A stretch of DNA of 64,000 nucleotides from positions 32,379 through 96,378 of the forward strand of contig JAKCWW010000576.1 in the NCBI GenBank assembly GCA_026260175.1, given 5' to 3'. Positions 24,957 to 36,947 of the stretch are shown one piece after another. How positions within the stretch are numbered: the first letter of the stretch is position 1; each line of letters begins with the position of its first letter. A program made the translations under genes and the position numbers. Below the pieces are notes generated by a model. The model was given only the letters and a program-made list of their open reading frames with translations. It searched no databases and had not been told where the DNA came from. The DNA is from Reticulitermes lucifugus. Taxonomy: Eukaryota > Arthropoda > Insecta > Blattodea > Rhinotermitidae.

Positions 24957-25268
24957 ACAGCATGATTTTTTTTTGTGGTGAAGGACCCCGCAGCAGATGG
25001 ATGCTACGGACGTACCGCAGCCTTAAGGCTTCTTGTGCAACCCTGTCATTAAGATGAAATATGGTCATTTTTTTTCATTTTTCCAAGTAATGGAGCACCG
25101 GTGGAATGAAATTGATAGGGGAAAACCGAAGTACTCGAGGAAAAATCTGTCCCAGTGCCACTTTGTTCACCACAAATCCCACATGGACTGACCCGCGGTC
25201 GAACCCGGGCCTCCACGGTGGGAGGCCGGCGACTAACCGCCTGAGCCATGGCACGGCCACAGCATGAT
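24957..25268 (-). mobile_element. Full-length tRNA-derived SINE (family C) with 10-bp target duplication
   Basis: On the minus strand the element (25258 down to 24967) starts GGCCGTGCCATGGCTCAGGC. It has a tRNA-like A box (TGGCTCAGGCGGTTAG) and B box (GGGTTCGACC), then a body containing GTGGCACTGGGACAG, and ends in a short A-run. ACAGCATGAT flanks it exactly on both sides (24957-24966 and 25259-25268), which shows target-primed insertion by a partner LINE. The tRNA-like head creates two spurious minus-strand ORFs. A diverged second copy lies at 45715-45830. Confidence 0.9.
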
Positions 25269-26282
25269 GTTACCTTCAGAGGTAACGTTTGCTTTAAAGA
25301 AACGCTAATGAAAATCGTCGCGTTTTAATTACACATAAAATATAAAAATTTAACTCATTTCGCTGTATATTTAATTTTATTTGATCCCTGTAAAGAGAGA
25401 TGTAATTTTATGTAATATCACAAAACCATAAAATGACATTTTCGCTTAAAAATATAAAATACAGTTGAATTGTAAGGACTATAACGTTTACCTTAAATAC
25501 TTGACCCATCCGGAAATGTAAGGCTGGTTTTATTAACATTCCACTTAAAGGGAAATTTACCCGCTAATATGCCAACGTTCTGTCGAAACAAGTTATGTTT
25601 ATAAACATCAACGTAGAAGTGGTTTTATAAGAATTATCTATTTTCTTATTAGCTGCGTGAGAGGGTTTCATTGCTGGTTTACAATACAAAATATAGTGAT
25701 GATATCTGAAAAATATTTACAAGTATTTAGTAGAACTCTCAGAGTCATGAACTTTGAGTAAAAATATTTGAAATCTGAGGTCGTACCTCAGAGTAAATGC
25801 CCATTCTCTATGCAAAAACCAGTCTAATAAAGCTGTAGACAGAAATAGTCGCTGTTAGTTCCAAGAATAGTTTGAATATATACATTCACTCTGTAACACG
25901 CAGATTTTTTCTTCATTTTAGATTGGTGGTACGCTTAGTAACCATTGTGCTTTAAAGGATTAGAATGGCGTAATTCAATATTATATTTATTAAATTTATA
26001 TGTATTTATATGTCAGTAATTCCGGCTTCAAGCAGAACTGTCACAACTGCTTTTTAACTACGTTCACTGCAGTTAGAAGTAACTACTCATAGTGTTATTT
26101 CTACAACTTTGTCCTATATGTAATTATTCGCCTTCGTCATTTTACGAACTTAGACTAGATCTCAGTGATTGCATTGTTATTCAGTATTCTACACTTCTTT
26201 TTGTCAAAATTCAATGACAAGCAACGTTGCAGGATAAAGGGAAATTCTTTAGTTTAGAAGTTTGCTGTCTTCTGGGATCTTA

Positions 26283-26325
26283 CCCTGAAGATGGAAGCAC
26301 CATTCCTGCTCGAAATGTCTGTAAC
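26283..26325 (+). ncRNA. Diverged hammerhead-ribozyme-like motif
   Basis: CCCTGAAGATGGAAGCACC then ATTCCTGCTCGAAATGTCTG. CTGAAGA satisfies the hammerhead core CUGANGA. AGCA/TGCT can pair as stem II. CGAAATGTC supplies GAAA and a UC-type site. The GAAAC / ACATGT arrangement of the better copies is lost, so this is probably a relic and activity is doubtful. Confidence 0.4.
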
Positions 26326-28340
26326 TATTTACGAGTCGACGCAATGTAACATCTCATAAGACCTGAATCTTCAGAAGCATCGCTGTGAGAAGCACAAGTC
26401 CCTTCTTAAGCCCTGCTGTACACGTAATCATAAATACAATCTGGATGCCATAAATGCTAGAAAGTGCTGTATGTTTATTTAAATTCTTCTACCGTTTGTT
26501 CGTTGTTTAGAAATGGCTGGAAGGTTTCAGAAGAATGTGCTGATAGAGCTACTTTTGGTTATATAGAATACTCCATCATATATCCTTCATCTTCCTATAT
26601 GCTTAACCCAGGAAGTTCGTGAATTTTGAAGCAAGAGAAGAAATTTTTCCCCAAGACTGCTATAGTAGCTGAGTTAGTAAAGTCTATTTTAGTCCTAACC
26701 CTTGCTCCTCTGTCTCCCTTCTTCTATCATCTTTGCATCTTAAGCTGAGAACTTTCCAATCTTGAGGTTTTATAACATGACGGAAGCCATCAGAAGCAAG
26801 CGTAATCGGTAATCGGGTAAGCTCTTCATCCTACCGAGTTTTCTTTCTCAGGCATGTCTTCATCATGTCTTCTTTCTCTTGCTTTCATATTACCTCTGCC
26901 TCTGCTTACTGTTCTATTTTAAAGAATTTTTCAGTCATGTATTCCACAGTTTTCTCCTCATCCTCAAAACGTTCCCTTGGTTAATAAAGCCCCACATCGT
27001 TATTTACTAAAGGCACTGAATTTCTAATATCCAACGCCTGGCACTGTCTCGTGAAGTAGCACACCACCGCCCACAACCACCCGCTCAGAAATGTGTAACC
27101 AAATCCATAAATCTTATTTAGAAGGTAACACGCCGTCAGCTGGTCAAGAAAGTCTCCGCATTTTATCGAACTAAAGCTGATTTCCGTGTTTATACGAGCC
27201 TAACGCTGGATCTTGTACTGAGCCAGATGAATCCAATCTACGGCCTCATATTCTGACACTAATACAAAATAAATTTTGTTGTCGTGTCGAATATGGCGTC
27301 ATGTATTCTGGTAGATAGGCACTAACGTTTCGGGAGAAAGTTCTGCTTCTTTCTTTATGGCAGTCATGAAGACAGCACACTTTATCATCACTGCCGATAG
27401 AACGTCATGTCTTGTAAGGTGAAGGGTCATGTATTGATTACTCCTCGTAAGCCATGAAATATGTTCCAAACGCACAAACAGAATTCACTATGTTCAAATG
27501 CTGAATGACTAAGTGAAAATATTAACAGATATGGCGATTATAAGTCGAGGAAAATTCCTGTCGCTGTGTGTGCCTATAGGTCACATTTAACAAAAGAAAT
27601 AAAATTGCCTATTAGTTTCATGCTTGTCGTTGGATAAGTCACATCTCCTAAATTAATTAATCATTTTCAAGAATGACAGCTTCGGTGCAGCGTTTGTAAA
27701 CCGAGTCAGTTTGAAAATAACGGCAAATGATGCGTTCACAAATCATCAAACAACAGTAAGACATCTTTGTGTGACATACCGTTGTGATATACAAGACAGT
27801 ATGCCAATCTAAGAATTATCGTGCATAGGTTTTCTTGGCCTATGTGCAGTGTCTAAGTTCGGCTTTCGGGTGAAACGCTCTGGTCATTGCTATTGCAGTG
27901 TACGTCGAAACAGTGGAACGGCTTGAACATACGAGGTACATCACTAAAGCACGAAAGCCCAGTTACTCATCCCACGAATCTTAGATCCTACAGTGACAAG
28001 AACCCTTGTAAGCTTACAGCATCCGTTGTTAGTTTTACTGTTATTATTGACGAGGACCCCAAAATAGAACAAAAATGAACTAGCATTCGTAGTCGTGCCG
28101 TTACTGTCATAATGATCATTTAGCCTGTCTTACTGTCATGAATGCAGCTGTTATTATTATCATATTAATTAACATAACTTACAATAAACCAAACAATCGT
28201 TCGTCAAACAACTATATATTTAAAAGTCTTAGTTTTAACATCTTTATTGTTGTTATAATCACGTTGTCAACAACATAATTATCATCATATTATAGCATTA
28301 TTAGGCTAATTTCCGTTGGGTCAGTTGTCCTCTCCTTCTC

Positions 28341-28482
28341 CACATCATCATCATCATCATCATCATTTGATTTGACTCAGTAATATAGCGTATATTGTAC
28401 TTGAGACCCCATAAAATCATATCGCTAAGATTTATTATTTTATTATAATTATTATTATTATTACAATTATTATTATAATTAC
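28341..28482. repeat. (CAT)n and (ATT)n microsatellites
   Basis: About eight CAT triplets at 28341-28367, then an ATT/TTA-rich run at about 28430-28482. No gene is attached. Confidence 0.85.
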
Positions 28483-30229
28483 TGCTGACTTCTAGAGCAC
28501 AGTTTGTTTTCCGTCACTCACATTCCATGTTACTGTGGTACTGCAGTAAGTATTAACTATCCTTATCTTGGTTTACGGCGTTCTCCTTTCAGACGTTAAT
28601 CGTCTTTTATTTCTTTTAACTTCTAAAAAAATCGTTTAATGCCTTCTTTTTCATTTCCTTTTTTGGCATTGATGTTGTGATTTGTTGTTGTCTGTTCATA
28701 TTTGTGCTGTATTTGTAATTGTCTACTAGACTGTTGAGTCATCACATAAATAAATAAATAGTCAAATCTTTGCTACATTAACCGATGGCTTTCGTCCACG
28801 ACTGAGCATTCTTGGCAGGCTGAAGCATGTTCTTTCGATGAGCCGTCTTGTGGCTGTATCAGCTAGATACCGTTTCTAAAATCTACACCACCAATATCGC
28901 AGTTTCGTTCGCTGTCTCAAGAAATCGATAGCAAATGATTTAAGAGACTGAGGAAGAAACAAGAGCAGAAGCACAGAAGTGCAATTTGGAGTTACGTAAT
29001 TTTTACTGATGAAAACAGTTTGTGCCACTAGAATCAGATAAATTTGCTAATATGCAATGTACCATATTTGTTACTTCTTTCAGAGAACGTATGATTAAAA
29101 AATAACTGAATATTTTATATGAATAATATTAACTGTTGGATCATGCTTAAAAATGAGTCATGATATTTCGAAGTATAATTGTTTTATAATGCTTATACGT
29201 ATATGGCAATTAACACAGCCACTCGAATCGCAAGTCGGAAAGGAAGACAATAGTTACAAAACATAATCAAGTACAAAGAAGGTAATTCCTGTCATTGTAC
29301 GGCACGTTAATTTTACCAACAGACCGGTTAGTTTATTCCTGCCATATACTCACTATATATGTCACCCTTCTCTGTATCGTGGCCTTTTAATATTCTAATA
29401 GAAATGACACTCTATTTGAAGCCAGCCGTGTTGCCCACGAAATGTTCTGACATCGAACATTAATGTAATTACGGAGCCTTCATATTCACTTTTAACTGTA
29501 TAAGGAAAACCAGTCATGAGCTTTAGTAATGTTTGAAACTTCAGCACAGGTTATAATAATGAACAAGGTGCGAGTTTACCGTTCAGTATTAAATACATTA
29601 AAAACAGCTTAATCGATAAAATTCTGTAACTTAATAGTATTGACTTTTTGATATTGCGAATTGTTCTAGTTCTGGGGCAATAAATCCTATTCTTCACGCA
29701 CGCAATCTTAGGCCTGTATATAAATTCCTTTATTTCATTTTTCTCTTCTTCACCCTTTTCTTTCACTTTTTGTGGTAGGTTGTCATAACCAGTTTTATAG
29801 GAAATTATTTGTGAGACACAAGCTTAGCCTTATATCCCTGGCGCATTTGCTGTGATATTTGTTCCGCATTTTAAATTCGTGAATGCTAGCTTTTTCATGT
29901 CCGTTACACAGACTGATTACTGACAATGTCGTTACTTGATAATCGAGATGTCCTTTCAAATGAGAATTGTCATGTAAATTTAGTTCTGATTCTCGCGGTT
30001 TACGAATAAATCATGACGTGATGTAACAGTACAAGTATTTCGATAAAGTGTGCATCGAAGAATTTACAACAAATATTCAAAGCGAACACTCTCAGCTGTT
30101 AATACACATCTTGGCACGTCTGTATATCGTTTATTTTCAACGGTCGTCTTACTGGTGGTATTTAGTTGCAAAATCTGCAGAACGAACTGCCACATATGCA
30201 CCGTTGTTAGTACAATTTGCCTTTGTACA

Positions 30230-30590
30230 TTAGTGCAACACGGCGCAGTGATCACTCATTTTAGCTCTGCAATGAGAACATCTCGATTATCGCTTTCGTT
30301 GTCAATGGATTGGTCGTGGTGGTCAAGAACATTGGTCATATGATCTCCAGACCTAAGCTTGCTAGACTGTTCTCTATAAGGAGGCATGGAGGTGTCACAT
30401 ACCAAAAGAAATTTAAATACATGTTGCATTGCTCCGTCGCATTGGGATGCTGCAAACCGTGTAGAGGACATTCCTAGCAAAGTGATGCAAGCTGCACGCT
30501 CGATTCACAGACTTGCCAGGATGTGTGGTGAGGCTTTAGGTGATCATTTAGAATTTCATTGTAAATTTAGAAATAAGAATTTATCTGAAG
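30230..30590 (+). pseudogene. Decayed DDE transposase fragment (mariner/IS630-like)
   Basis: Pieces of one protein can be followed across frames. HGAVITHFSSAMRTS at about 30240 resembles the QxDGAPAHF block that carries the second catalytic aspartate, which is absent here. RWIGRGGQEHWSYDLQ at about 30305 resembles RWIGRGG..WPPRSPDL. Further on come SHWDAANRVEDIPSKVMQ, then AARSIHRLARMCGEALGDHL, resembling the family's C-terminal ARSI..R..MC....GDHFE. Stops and frameshifts separate the pieces, so the copy is non-functional. Terminal repeats were not located. Confidence 0.6.
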
Positions 30591-30894
30591 ATGTTCGCTT
30601 ATCCTTTCTGTGACATTCAGGTAATAACAAACCCGAAACGCTGAATGATCAGGCCTGTGCATCTGTGACATATCTGACTGGAAAAGACGTCAGAAATAAG
30701 ATACTTCATTTACGGTACTAAGTCATGAATCGCTCTTAATATAACGTAAAACTGGTGATTTAAAGCAAAACACTTATAAATACGAATATTTTCAATGTCT
30801 TCCCGCCGTTTACTGTACGAACAAATCACCTTTTAAATAAACAGAACTAAAGATAGAAGGATGATCGCGTTGTGTACTGTGACGTCATGGAGCG

Positions 30895-31185
30895 GACGGG
30901 GATGGCGTAGCCGGTATAGTGACGTGACTAGGCTAGTGGTTGCATGTCCGATGCTTAGCGCTTTAATTCCCAGGAGGAGCAAACGGTTTTTCTTTCTCGA
31001 AAGCATCAGACCAGCTGTGGAGCCCACCCACCCTTCTATTCAGTGATACCGACGACACGTTTGTCTGGGTTAAAGTGGCCGGGCTGTGTAAGAGAGAAGT
31101 GACTTCAATCTACTACCAAGGAGCGTGAAACTATACCTCTTCCTCCATGTGCCTTCATAAAGTGCACGGGGACAAGTTTATTTTT
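30895..31185 (+). mobile_element. tRNA-derived SINE copy (family A)
   Basis: It contains ATAGTGACGTGACTAGGCTA (Pol III head), a degenerate B box in TTTAATTCCCAGGAGG, a TTTTTC tract, then GTGGAGCCCACCCACCCTTC, TATTCAGTGATACCG and GGGTTAAAGTGGCCGGGC. The same order occurs at 49270-49560: TAGTGACTAGGTTATGG, TTTCGATTCCCAGCAGGGG, GGGGCCACATCCAGC, TATTCACAGAATAACGG, GGGGTAAAGCGGCCGGAC. The pair defines the family. No clear target duplication was found for this copy. Confidence 0.7.
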
Positions 31186-32660
31186 GTCTTTAACCTCTGC
31201 AATTTACGAACACTTTCAACATCTTTTTTTCTTGTCAACCGGTGTACATTCGTATAATTTTCATCTTTTCGGTTGTTTATTGTTACGTCCGGTAAATATT
31301 TTGGTCAGTATGAATATATATTAAAAATCATGGGTTATAGGTCTTCGGGAATATAATGTGTCATTATATATAAGTAGCTTCATTATATCGGTAGGCTCCA
31401 GAGTTTTAACAAATCTAGGCAATGAGCTTTCATCGTAGCTACCCCATATAAGAGTAATTTTATATTACATGTATTTGTTAAAAAGTATAAACCTTTTGAA
31501 CTTTGAGACTGTGTCATTTTATGAGTTTTAAGGTTGTCATATGAAATATAAATTATGATACAACATCTTTATGAGTGTAAAGAAATTATGGTTTCACGTT
31601 CTACGCGTATAATTTGTGTAGTGTGCATGGCGTGCGAATACCTTTATCCCTAGTAAATCACTTTCGCTTCACGTGCGACGTGGCTGCTCAAGTTCAAAAA
31701 CTACAATAACGCCATGAAAAAAAAAAGTCTCTTAGATCGACCACCTGTATATCTCCCTCGAGCTGTTACGCTCCAACCTCCACTAGTTCCCTATATTTCC
31801 ATCCATTCTTCCGGTCTATCTGTTTACACGAATGTTGGTAGAACCCTAACCAGGTAAAGTTGTCGCGATATGCGCGTAAGAAATTTGAAGTGCTGTCGGG
31901 TTGCAGTAGGAAGGTGACAAGGAAGAAGCAAGCTGTTACCGATCGTAAGAAATAATAACACGAACAATATTCACAACAGGCTATGTCACCGAAAATTGGA
32001 ACAAGCAGCGTGCAGAAAAGCCTGTAGTCGAAGATGGTACTTGATGCTTGCTAGGCTGGACATAACCATCACTTTTGCCACCGCCTGTCTCTACGTCTCC
32101 ATGCTCATAACAACATTTATACTTATCATCTGCTGAATGGCATATTCTCTGAGTTTCTTTGGAGTTGGCAATGGCGCATTGTGGATGGTGAATGACACTG
32201 CAGTCCTTCAGAACAGCGCTGCCACTTTGGCGTGGAAGGAGGAAGAATTTCCGAATATGTGCACTTCTCAGTAATATGAATAGCACTGTCGTTAGTAGTA
32301 AACTCACTGTGCAGCAACTATAATGATGGAAGGTTAGGAGAAGTGTTGTAAGATGGACTCTTCAAGTTTCGCGTTATGCGTCGCCGAAAATTGGTCTGTA
32401 GCAGGTTTTGATGAGGCTGATATAGGCCTGAGGGTGGCTGAAGCAGAATGCATCAATATGCAGAGTGGAGGAACCCTTGACATCCGCCATGATCACAATC
32501 CATGAGACTTGTTTCGGTGGCCTTATGATAGTTTTACATAAGCCAATGATATGTGACCGCTAACATTGGTGCAGCGACTGCAAGTAACTTACGACCCACC
32601 AAATCATTGCTGGTAGCATTACAGACACAGTAACCTGTAGTCTATAGCGTGTAGCCTATA

Positions 32661-33244
32661 GCCTATAGCAGTGTCTCAACCTTTTCAAGCCGCGACCCAG
32701 ATTAGGCCGATCGCTTTGTCTCGTGACCCCAAGAGTAAGAAATGAAGATCGGTGTAAATAAAAAAATTTGACTCAGTGTAACGAAAGTGACATTTAGTGA
32801 TTTAGTTAAATGAAGATTAGCATAAAATATGCATGACCTTGAGTTTAGTACTTTGACTCCTCTTATGATTCTTATATTTAGAGTTAGTCTTCATATTCTT
32901 GTAAATTTAATTTTCTTGTGTTTCGCGAGATGTTCCTCAAATTGAGAAAATTTTCCCATTCGCATGATAATTTCGGCGAAAAAACTGCCATTTTATGGCT
33001 GATCCGATTTTTTTCATTAAAAGGTTGTCAACCCTGATAGTCAGTGGTCATTATCATTTTTAATAACATGACGGTCAAGCCATCGTTGCTAGAGGTTCAC
33101 TATAAATGATGACATTTAGAAAAACGCTGCTTTTGATACACTTATCAAAGGAGTGTGAGATAGTAATAAGTAGATTAATGAAATTTTTCACGACGCATTC
33201 AGAATAGCTTCGCGACCCAAAGCCCGAGAAACAGTGGCCTATAG
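32661..33244. mobile_element. Non-autonomous hAT element, 568 bp, with perfect 8-bp target duplication
   Basis: The element (32669-33236) starts CAGTGTCTCAACCTTTTCAA, and the reverse complement of its right end starts CACTGTTTCTCGGGCTTTG. Subterminal text on both sides contains GCGACCC. GCCTATAG flanks it exactly (32661-32668; 33237-33244). The left flank is itself a short GCCTATA repeat. There is no transposase frame. The family differs from the hAT at 1427-1868. Confidence 0.85.
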
Positions 33245-33539
33245 AAAACAGCTTCGTGTACACATTCCAGTGGTTTGATGTGCTCTTCGCTTGACATTTG
33301 TCTTTAGTTCGAGTCTCTATAAGACACCGCAGGTGATTTTCTTCCTCTTCGATAGAAACTTTTCTTCCTCTTCCACCCCACCCTCTGTCTCTGTTGTTCC
33401 GCTCGAAAGCGCTTGAAGCGCTAAAGTAGAATTAGAAGAAAAGGGTTGAATCCTTCATTGCACAAAGGGCATTGGATCAAGCGTGTGTTTGTCTGAAGAA
33501 GGAATGGGCCGAATTGTACTGAGGAGGATACAGTATTAA

Positions 33540-33600
33540 AGAAAGAGAAAAAGGCGGAAGGAAAGAAAGAAAGAAAGTAAGAAAGAAAGAGGCTTGACAT
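33540..33600. repeat. (GAAA)n purine-rich tract
   Basis: Repeated GAAAG units (GAAAGAAAGAAAGTAAGAAA). On the minus strand it contributes low-complexity S/F/L codons to a 149-codon chance ORF spanning 33421-33870. Confidence 0.85.
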
Positions 33601-34297
33601 TTCTTTTTCTCTCTTTGATTTGATTTTGTCAACGAAAGAAACAGAATGGGAGGCAGCGGATAGGTAGTTCACTTTTGTTTCCTTTCGATAGGCACCGTCA
33701 CTACCTGCCATGATCCTTTTATGCCATGAATTAGAGAGACGAGAAATGAAATATTGAGCCGTAAGGACTTTCTTCTTATTATGAGAGACAGAATTTTTTG
33801 AATCCAATTGTCCATGTCCGGTTAGATATAAACTTTGTCCTATGAAGTTCAAAGCTGTACAGTATAACAAAGTTGCAATGGAAATCTAGTGTGGTCAGGC
33901 TCCTTTACTGAAATTCCACAAAGTAATAATCATAAGTATGCTTTTATACAAATCTGAATTCTGGACGTTAAAGAAAGGGCACATGAGAAGAATTGGGACG
34001 GCAGAGCTGTGTCTTCTGAAAGCCGTCTAGAAAATTACGTAAACATGATTAACGTGTTAAAAACAAATGTGATTAACGGATGTTAAACGAGTAATGCATT
34101 ACTGTCGGAATAAATGGCTGTAACATTTTAAAAGGATGTCTAAAAACATACATGATATCAAAACCTTATGTAAACCTAGGGGAAATGTTTCAGTGAGTAT
34201 AAATTTCGATAGACGTGGAAGGAAAGCATCTTAATTCTGACAGTCGAAACAAGCAAGGAGCTTAAGCCGTAATTTTGCTGTTTTTTGTTTTTATTGT

Positions 34298-34355
34298 TCG
34301 TTGTTGTTGTTGTCGTCACCGATAATGATTATAACGATGACGACGACCACCACCA
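34298..34355. repeat. Degenerate GTT/GAC trinucleotide tract
   Basis: GTTGTTGTTGTTGTCGTC leading into ATGACGACGACCACCACC. It creates poly-T/M or V/I-rich frames on either strand, which are not credible coding regions. Confidence 0.75.
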
Positions 34356-36710
34356 TGACGACAGCTGTACTGATTGCCACCGACCAAAAACATATACGGA
34401 AGCAGCGAGAGGGTAAAATGTCCACAGTATCAAGGCGCACTGCAGGTATGCCCAGAATAAATGTTATTTTAGCAAAAATGCTTTTTAATGTTGATCGCTT
34501 AATGGCAGCGTCCATACAAATCATGCAATTCAGAAATATTTCCCTGTGCTTTTACATTCAGTCAAGAATATAAGCAAAATTAAATATCACTCTAGTAATT
34601 CTGAGACAAAAGACAACCTGTACCTGCGCCTCCAGCAAAACAATCGCGACAGTAGGCAACCTCATGAATTCGGTTAAAGAATTCCATTATTAAAATCTTT
34701 TAATCTTTTGAAGAGTACGTAATATTAAATAAAGAAAGACTCATAACGTACACGAACACTGGTGTCTCTGTTGCATAGACCAACTCTTTAGGGAAATAAT
34801 CACTGTGTAATGTGAGAATTGTGCCCCACACACTAACAGGCTACTCTCTGTGGCCAAAATACGAAGTTTTTAGGTATGGCCTAGATAACAGTAACGCCTG
34901 TGCTTTATAGGGCTAAGTGAATTAGTGTTACTAAGATAAATATTTGGAATTGCTCTAAGTTGCTTGCTTCCGAACTGTATGAGAAAATAAATCGTGCATT
35001 CCGTGATATAATTTCTGGTTTACAGCAAACATTTTGTTTCGCAACGTTAAGTATTTACGAGAGACCTCACACGGCTCTGGATGTCTCTTGAGCTCATAAA
35101 AGTAGACATTTCTTATATGTTTTGTCTGTCACAATTATATTCCGTGAAATTTTAAAAATATGTTGGCAATATTTTTAAGTTAAGCTTTTGGTATTTAATT
35201 TATACCTAAACTTTGTATACCATGACAACATATTCCGACTGCATGTAACTTCCAGGAACAGAAATGATATTAAAGAAGGTTCATTGCCGTATCCAGAGTC
35301 AGTCAGTGGATCCTATCCTGAGCCAGAAGGAATCCAGTTCAATGCTCGAAACTGCATTTAATTAATATACTCTTTAATTATCCTCCCAGTTGTGCCTAGG
35401 ACTTACTCTTAATTACGTAATATTCCAACAAAAATTTTGTATGTATATTTCTTCCTCACATATGTTACGTGTCCCGTCCTTCTGATTTTCAGCTGTATGT
35501 ATGGGAACTTAGAGACATTCAGTTAGAAATATTTAGGTTACGTGACATATTCAGTCCGTCGCAAATGAATTAAATAAGCTAGAATATTTGCTATACGAAA
35601 GTCAGTGAATTAATGCAAGCAATTTAGTGGTAAAACATTTGTCTGTAACAAGCAATTTTTTACAGTATGGAATAAATAACTTAAAATATAATGTGACAGC
35701 TTTGAATAACAGGAACAGTGTTTACTCTGTCATCGGTAACCCAATGGTACAAATTTTATTTTAGGCCAGACCAACGCACGAATCTCTTCATGCTCCACAG
35801 CTAAAGACCGGATTGCGTATGGCAGCTGTCGTTTGGTATTAAACCCCTTGTGTACCAACCCATAATCCTTTGCTATGCGTCAGGTTTTTATTACTTTGTA
35901 GCACGTATTTTCTGTGAAGACTTAGTTTCAAACGCCCGCAAACATTAGTACTATGTACGTCTATTATATTCACGTTAGACAATGTCTTCGTGAATTACAT
36001 CCCATATTTACCCTGTCTTAATTACTATCTAGGTCATTTAGCAATACGGACAGCCACGATGTGTTTTAAAAGTAATGTTTAGTGCTACGCTATCTTCAGA
36101 TAATACTGAATTTCTGTTTCTATGATTTGAGTTTGTTCAATTTATGTTTTATTATGTTTTAGTTATAACTCTTTACACGCCGGGACTGACTTAAGATGGA
36201 CACATTTCTACCTGATCATGTTACTTAATGTAGCAAAGCGATTGTAATTGTGTGAGTAAAGTAACTTTAATGTATAAATTATAGTCACAAATCGGTGTAA
36301 GGTACAAGACTACATCCAGCTCGACTTATCGTAAACACTTCTGCACATAGTCTGTAATAATGTGCACCTTTAAGTTTCAGAAGACAGGATGATATTAAAT
36401 ATTAAATAAACAACTAGTGAGGTTGTATGCTGCATTCACATCTTCGAGAGCAGGCCCATTGGTGCGTCGTAATCGCGGTAATGTTCATCCTCAGGTTTCT
36501 GTAAAACGTATTACTTTTATTTACCAGCTAAGAGACTGTTAGCCTGACAAACGTATCCTGCCTCGTGAGTTTGGTTAGTTAAGGCACTGACGAAAACAGT
36601 ACTCCGTGGGTATTTCTCGACGTTATTCCAGTGGGTATTTATGGACGTTATCCCATTTTTTTTCGTGACTAATAAGAAGTCCTTAAAATGATTTCACTTA
36701 CTGGTAGAAC

Positions 36711-36947
36711 TTATCTTGAAAAGATCTGCGCTGTTTTTGGATATTAACGCGGCGTCGTGCGATAATTGTTTAACCGACGTTTCGGGACAACGTATCGGTC
36801 CCATCTTCAAGGGTCAAGAGATGGGACCGATACGTTGTGCCGAAACGTCGGTAAACAATTACCACACGACGCCGCGTAATATCCCAGAAGAGCACAGATC
36901 TGACCAACATCGCGGCGGAAGCCTGAAATTGAGGTTATCTTGAAAAG
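36711..36947. mobile_element. Fold-back element with 86-bp arms, hammerhead-like motif and 13-bp target duplication
   Basis: The left arm 36722-36807 and right arm 36816-36901 are near-perfect inverted copies around a loop of about 8 bases. On the right the element continues to GCGGCGGAAGCCTGAAATTG (about 36934), which on the opposite strand is the CAGGCTTCCG start seen in the copies at 2955 and 46978. TTATCTTGAAAAG is repeated exactly at 36711-36723 and 36935-36947. On the minus strand, 36774-36813 reads TTGAAGATGGGAC, hairpin, GTCCCGAAACGTCGG, a hammerhead-like layout with core C3 changed to U. No ORF is supported. Confidence 0.85.

Noticed and set aside
25049-25260. Two minus-strand ORFs of 61-66 codons with an RRL..GLPPWRPGF type sequence
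   Set aside because: They translate the tRNA-like head of a SINE.
27300-27345. AACGTTTCGGGAGAAAG text resembling the hammerhead family on the minus strand
   Set aside because: GAAACGUU is present, but the CUGANGA strand is missing, so only a distant resemblance can be claimed.
33421-33870. 149-codon minus-strand ORF
   Set aside because: Much of it translates a GAAA purine tract; no similarity to known proteins recognised.
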